Position numbers and translations under genes: made by a program | Shown here: one piece after another, positions 60,241-64,000 of the stretch | Layout of the letters: each line of letters opens with the position of its first letter | Position numbering within the stretch: the first letter of the stretch is position 1 | NCBI GenBank assembly: GCA_035652095.1 | Contig: DASREM010000028.1 | Location: 62,001-126,000, forward strand | Direction: 5' to 3' | Source: DASREM01 sp035652095 | GTDB lineage: Bacteria; Acidobacteriota; Terriglobia; Terriglobales; Acidobacteriaceae | Length of the DNA stretch: 64,000 bases | The notes under the pieces: generated by a model | Database searches by the model: none | What the model was told of the DNA's origin: nothing | The model's input: only the letters and a program-made list of their open reading frames with translations

Positions 60241-63200
60241 ATGCCAAGACGAAACGATATCTCGAAAATCCTGATCATTGGCTCTGGCCCCATCGTCATT
60301 GGCCAGTCGGCGGAGTTTGATTACTCCGGCACCCAGGCTTGCAAGGCGCTCAAGGCCGAGGGATACGAAGTGGTGCTGGCCAACTCCAACCCGGCAACCA
60401 TCATGACTGATCCCGACCTCGCCGACCGCACTTACATCGAGCCGTTGACCCGCGACTATCTGGAAGAGATCATCCGTGTCGAGCGCGAGCTGTCGCCCGG
60501 CGGCGGGTTCGCGGTTCTGCCCACGGTCGGCGGACAGACTGCCCTGAACCTCGCCATCGATCTCTCCGACTCCGGCATTCTCGAGAAATACAACGTGCAG
60601 TTGATCGGCGCGCAGATCAGCGCCATCAAGAAAGCCGAAGACCGTCTCTTCTTCAAAGACGCGATGCAGAAGATCGGCCTCGACGTCCCCAAGTCGGCGC
60701 TGGTCAACAATCTCAAAGACGGCCTCGAGTTCGCCGGGAAAATCGGTTTCCCGGTCATTATTCGCCCCTCGTTCACACTCGGCGGTTCCGGCGGAGGTAT
60801 CGCCTACAACCGCGAAGAGTTGATGGACGTTCTCGCCCGCGGTCTCGATTTCTCCCCGGTGCACGAAGCGCTCATCGAAGAGTCGGTCCTGGGATGGAAA
60901 GAGTTCGAGCTCGAGGTGATGCGCGATCTGAAAGACAACGTCATCATCATCTGCTCGATCGAAAACTTCGATCCCATGGGCGTACACACCGGTGACTCGA
61001 TCACGGTTGCTCCCGCCCAGACCCTCACCGATCGTGAATACCAGATGATGCGTGACGCTGCGATCGCCGTCATCCGCGAGATCGGCGTCGAGACCGGCGG
61101 ATCGAACATCCAATTCGGAATTCATCCGCAGACCGGTCGCATGGTGGTGATCGAGATGAACCCGCGGGTGTCGCGGTCTTCCGCGCTCGCGTCAAAGGCT
61201 ACGGGCTTCCCAATCGCAAAGATTGCCGCCAAGCTCGCAGTCGGCTACACGCTCGACGAAATTCCCAACGACATCACGCGCAAGACTCCGGCGTGCTTCG
61301 AACCCACGCTCGACTACGTGGTGGTCAAGATTCCCAAGTGGCAGTTCGAGAAATTCCCCGGCGCCGATGAAAACCTCGGGCCCCAGATGAAGTCGGTCGG
61401 CGAAGTGATGGCCATCGGCCGCACTTTCAAAGAAGCGTTGCTCAAAGGTGTGCGCGCACTCGACACGGGAAAGAAAGTCGGTTCGGAAAAAATCGAGCCC
61501 AAGATTCTCACCCAGCGTCTGGTCACTCCTCATCCGGAGCGCCTGTCGTACGTCCGCTACGCGTTGCGCCAGGGACACACGGTCAAACAGCTCGCGACCA
61601 TGACTTCGATGGACCCATGGTTCCTTTACCAGCTCAAAGAGATTAACGACATGCAACTCGAGTTGGAAAAGCACCCGATGGAGTCGATTCCGTCGGAGGT
61701 TCTTCGCGAAGCCAAGCGCATGGGAATTTCCGACGGGCGGCTCGCCGGAGTGTGGCGCCTGGAAGGCAAGGGCGCGCAGGAGAAAGTTCGCCACCTGCGC
61801 AAAAAGCACAAATTGAATCCGGTTTATAAGCGCGTCGATACCTGTGCCGCCGAATTTGAAAGCTTCACGCCGTATCTCTACTCGACCTACGAGGACGAAG
61901 ACGAGGCGACGCCGACCGACAAAAAGAAAGTCATCATTCTGGGCAGCGGGCCCAACCGCATCGGGCAGGGAATTGAGTTCGATTACTGCTGCTGCCACGC
62001 AGCTTTCGCGCTGCGCGACGATGGTTACGAGACCATCATGATCAACTGCAATCCGGAGACGGTTTCGACCGACTACGACACCAGCGACCGCCTCTACTTC
62101 GAACCGCTCACGCTCGAAGATGTCTTCGCCGTGTACGAGCACGAAGCCGCTTCGAAGGCGCCGATCGGCGTGATCGTGCAGTTCGGCGGACAGACTCCTC
62201 TCAATCTCTCGCTCCCGCTGAAAGGAAGCGGAGTGAATATCATCGGCACTTCGCCGGAGTCGATCGATCTCGCGGAAGATCGCAAGCGCTTTGGCAAGCT
62301 GCTCGACGAACTCGGAATCCCCCAGGCTCCTGGCGTGATGGTGGCCTCGGTCGAAGAAGCGATCGAAGGCGCCAAGAAAGTGGAGTACCCGGTCCTGGTT
62401 CGCCCCTCTTACGTGCTCGGGGGACGCGCCATGGTCATCGCTTACGACGAAGAGACCGTCGTCCGTTACATGAAAGAGGCGGTTGAGTACTCGCAGGATC
62501 GTCCGGTGCTCATCGATCACTTTCTGGAAGACGCCATCGAAGTGGACGTCGACGCGCTCTCTGACGGAGAGGATGTCGTAATCGGCGGCATCATGCAGCA
62601 CATTGAGGAAGCCGGCATTCACTCTGGCGATTCCTCCTGCGTGCTTCCGGCCGTCGATATCCCGCAGCACCTGCTCGAGCGCATGCGTGAGTACACCTTC
62701 AAGCTGGCCCGCGCGTTGAAAGTCGTGGGACTGATGAATATCCAGTTTGCGATCCCACGCAGCAATGGCAGCAAGGGCGACGGCGGCAAGGTGTATGTGC
62801 TCGAAGTCAATCCCCGCGCCTCGCGCACCGTGCCGTATGTTTCAAAAGCGACGGGCGTTCCCATGGCGAAGATTGCCGCCCGCCTGATGACCGGGCGCAA
62901 GCTGCGCGAATTCCTGCCTGAGTTCATCGAGCGCAAGGCCGATCTCGATACCGGTCGCGGCTTCTACGTGAAGTCTCCTGTGTTCCCATGGAACAAGTTT
63001 CCCGGCGTGGATACCGTTCTTGGCCCCGAGATGAAATCCACTGGCGAAGTCATGGGCGTTGGCGACACCTTCGGAGAAGCTTTCGCCAAGGCGCAGATGG
63101 CTGCCGGACAGAAGCTGCCGACCCAAGGCACGGTGTTCATCAGCGTCACTGATCATGACAAGGCGCACGTAGCCGAACTTGCGCGGCGCTTCGTGGATAT

Positions 63201-63543
63201 GGGATTCAAGCTGGTTGCAACCGCGGGCACCGCGGACGTGCTCGAATCCCGCGGCATGCACGTGGATCGCGTGTACAAAGTAAAAGAAGGCCGCCCCAAC
63301 GTGGTGGACCTGATCAAAGGCGAACGCATTCACCTGATCATCAACACGCCTACCGGACTCGAGCCATGGTTCGACGAGAAGGCGATCCGGCGCGCGGCGG
63401 TGAATGCACGTATCCCGACTATCACTACCTTGTCAGCAGCTCGTGCGGCCGCCGAGGGAATCGCAGCGTTGCAACGCGGAGAGATTCGCGTGCAGGCGTT
63501 GCAGCATCTGCACGCTGAACGCGCGGCAAAGAGCCGGCGTTGA
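60241..63543 (+). CDS. carB: Carbamoyl-phosphate synthase large chain
   Basis: 1100 aa, slightly longer than the usual 1070. Two ATP-grasp halves: first with IIGSGPIVIGQSAEFDYSGT and SNIQFGIHPQTGRMVVIEMN; second with ILGSGPNRIGQGIEFDYCC and NIQFAIPRS, VNPRASRTVPYVSKATG. C-terminal MGS-like allosteric domain (about 960-1080). Makes carbamoyl phosphate for arginine and pyrimidine synthesis. Codon use and composition match neighbours; no sign of transfer. Confidence 0.97.
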   Translation: MPRRNDISKILIIGSGPIVIGQSAEFDYSGTQACKALKAEGYEVVLANSNPATIMTDPDLADRTYIEPLTRDYLEEIIRVERELSPGGGFAVLPTVGGQTALNLAIDLSDSGILEKYNVQLIGAQISAIKKAEDRLFFKDAMQKIGLDVPKSALVNNLKDGLEFAGKIGFPVIIRPSFTLGGSGGGIAYNREELMDVLARGLDFSPVHEALIEESVLGWKEFELEVMRDLKDNVIIICSIENFDPMGVHTGDSITVAPAQTLTDREYQMMRDAAIAVIREIGVETGGSNIQFGIHPQTGRMVVIEMNPRVSRSSALASKATGFPIAKIAAKLAVGYTLDEIPNDITRKTPACFEPTLDYVVVKIPKWQFEKFPGADENLGPQMKSVGEVMAIGRTFKEALLKGVRALDTGKKVGSEKIEPKILTQRLVTPHPERLSYVRYALRQGHTVKQLATMTSMDPWFLYQLKEINDMQLELEKHPMESIPSEVLREAKRMGISDGRLAGVWRLEGKGAQEKVRHLRKKHKLNPVYKRVDTCAAEFESFTPYLYSTYEDEDEATPTDKKKVIILGSGPNRIGQGIEFDYCCCHAAFALRDDGYETIMINCNPETVSTDYDTSDRLYFEPLTLEDVFAVYEHEAASKAPIGVIVQFGGQTPLNLSLPLKGSGVNIIGTSPESIDLAEDRKRFGKLLDELGIPQAPGVMVASVEEAIEGAKKVEYPVLVRPSYVLGGRAMVIAYDEETVVRYMKEAVEYSQDRPVLIDHFLEDAIEVDVDALSDGEDVVIGGIMQHIEEAGIHSGDSSCVLPAVDIPQHLLERMREYTFKLARALKVVGLMNIQFAIPRSNGSKGDGGKVYVLEVNPRASRTVPYVSKATGVPMAKIAARLMTGRKLREFLPEFIERKADLDTGRGFYVKSPVFPWNKFPGVDTVLGPEMKSTGEVMGVGDTFGEAFAKAQMAAGQKLPTQGTVFISVTDHDKAHVAELARRFVDMGFKLVATAGTADVLESRGMHVDRVYKVKEGRPNVVDLIKGERIHLIINTPTGLEPWFDEKAIRRAAVNARIPTITTLSAARAAAEGIAALQRGEIRVQALQHLHAERAAKSRR

Positions 63544-63712
63544 TGTTCTCAGAGACTTAGTCTTATCGCCTCACAAAAGGTGACCGGGGGAGATAACCTC
63601 GCATTTCTCGTGCCAAGCGGTCCTTGCCGACATCTTCGTGCGCAAATTGTTGCAGCTTGCAGCTCTAGAACAATGAGAGGACAATGGCTTCCCAACTTGA
63701 GGAGTCACTTCC

Positions 63713-64000
63713 GTGAAGTCAATTCTCTGCTCAGTGCTTTTTGTACTTGTGTCTGTGATCTTGGCGACGGCGCAAGGGACGTATACGCAAATTGATTATC
63801 CGGGAGCGTCTGCAACTGGGTGCTTCGGCATTAATGAAGCGGGGGAGACCGTCGGTTACTACAACGACACCAGCGGCAAACAGCACGGGTTTTTGCTGAG
63901 CGCAGGAGTTTTCACGACCATCGACTCTCCTGGGGCTTCCGGCACTGTTTTAGACGGGCTGAACAATGTCGGCCAGGTTATTGGTGTCACTTCCTCTCCC
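63713..64000 (+). CDS. Secreted HAF-repeat protein, 3' end outside the window
   Basis: GTG 63713 with GAGGAG 8 nt upstream; 96 codons are visible. Signal peptide (LCSVLFVLVSVILATAQ), then the start of HAF repeats (QIDYPGASATGCFGINEAG, VGYYNDTSGKQHGFLL, FTTIDSPGAS). Paralogue of the protein at 3783-4655. The 169 bases before it show no other feature. Confidence 0.85.
   Translation, partial: MKSILCSVLFVLVSVILATAQGTYTQIDYPGASATGCFGINEAGETVGYYNDTSGKQHGFLLSAGVFTTIDSPGASGTVLDGLNNVGQVIGVTSSP

Noticed and set aside
61192..62670. 492-codon open frame antisense to carB
   Set aside because: carB is complete and certain; the antisense product matches no pattern and has no start signal.
1..64000. CRISPR array, insertion sequence, prophage or integron
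   Set aside because: No regular direct-repeat/spacer pattern, transposase, integrase or phage gene is visible anywhere in the window.

Overview
The window looks like a stretch of an Acidobacteriota chromosome, most like a Terriglobia/Koribacter-type soil bacterium. This is inferred from GC-rich coding DNA, HAF-type extracellular repeat proteins at both ends, a Gram-negative envelope gene set (AsmA-like, PagL-like, GlmU), DUF2520 and PCYCGC-type families and very short intergenic regions. I see no insertion sequence, phage, integrase or CRISPR array. It is mostly core chromosome with a few accessory clusters.

Layout. 1-3459: a large hybrid sensor kinase cut by the left edge. 3.8-5.3 kb: a secreted HAF-repeat protein and two tRNA-Arg genes. 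5.8-8.8 kb: a copper/heavy-metal P-type ATPase divergent from a small HMA-like protein. 8.8-12.6 kb: a Ser/Thr kinase, a coiled-coil membrane protein and a DUF421 protein. 12.7-17.9 kb: PolX, cold-shock protein, NUDIX hydrolase, DUF2520 protein, HAD phosphatase, YmdB. 18-26 kb: an AsmA-like protein, then mutS-nagZ-anmK-lipoprotein on the minus strand, which joins mismatch repair to murein recycling. 26-28.4 kb: a GalT-like transferase and a class A beta-lactamase-like hydrolase. 28.5-32.4 kb: a translationally coupled hemX-hemA-hemC-hemD operon behind a perfect CRP/FNR-type palindrome. 32.4-38.3 kb: a PPOX-type flavoprotein, a P-loop polynucleotide-kinase-like protein with an Arg-rich tail, and a row of exported proteins (TlpA-like, DM13-like, GlcG-cupin fusion, SMP-30-like). 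38.4-46.9 kb: FecR-like protein, isochorismatase-like hydrolase, tRNA-Gln, a methyl-H4folate pair (MetF-MetV fusion plus AcsE/MetH-like methyltransferase) behind a second CRP/FNR-like palindrome, a rhodanese with an in-frame UGA, a Cys/His-rich protein and an acyl-CoA ligase. 47-53.5 kb: glutaredoxin-like protein, SDR, PagL-like deacylase, FtcD and GlmU. 53.5-64 kb: sulfatase-like membrane enzyme, YvcK, TPR protein, PCYCGC-type protein, LepB, CarA, CarB and the start of a second HAF-repeat protein.

The strongest unusual signal is the rhodanese at 44487-44834. The domain is complete only if an in-frame UGA at codon 70 is read through. That UGA sits where related proteins have Cys in a YCxCPNE motif, and a 6-bp hairpin with a G-starting loop lies 16 nt downstream, as expected for a bacterial SECIS element. 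I read it as a candidate selenoprotein. Other points: two near-identical GTGAT-N-TGTATCAC palindromes in front of heme and one-carbon genes, and a recurring arrangement in which a -10-like box lies only 6-8 nt before the start codon with no Shine-Dalgarno sequence, suggesting leaderless transcripts.
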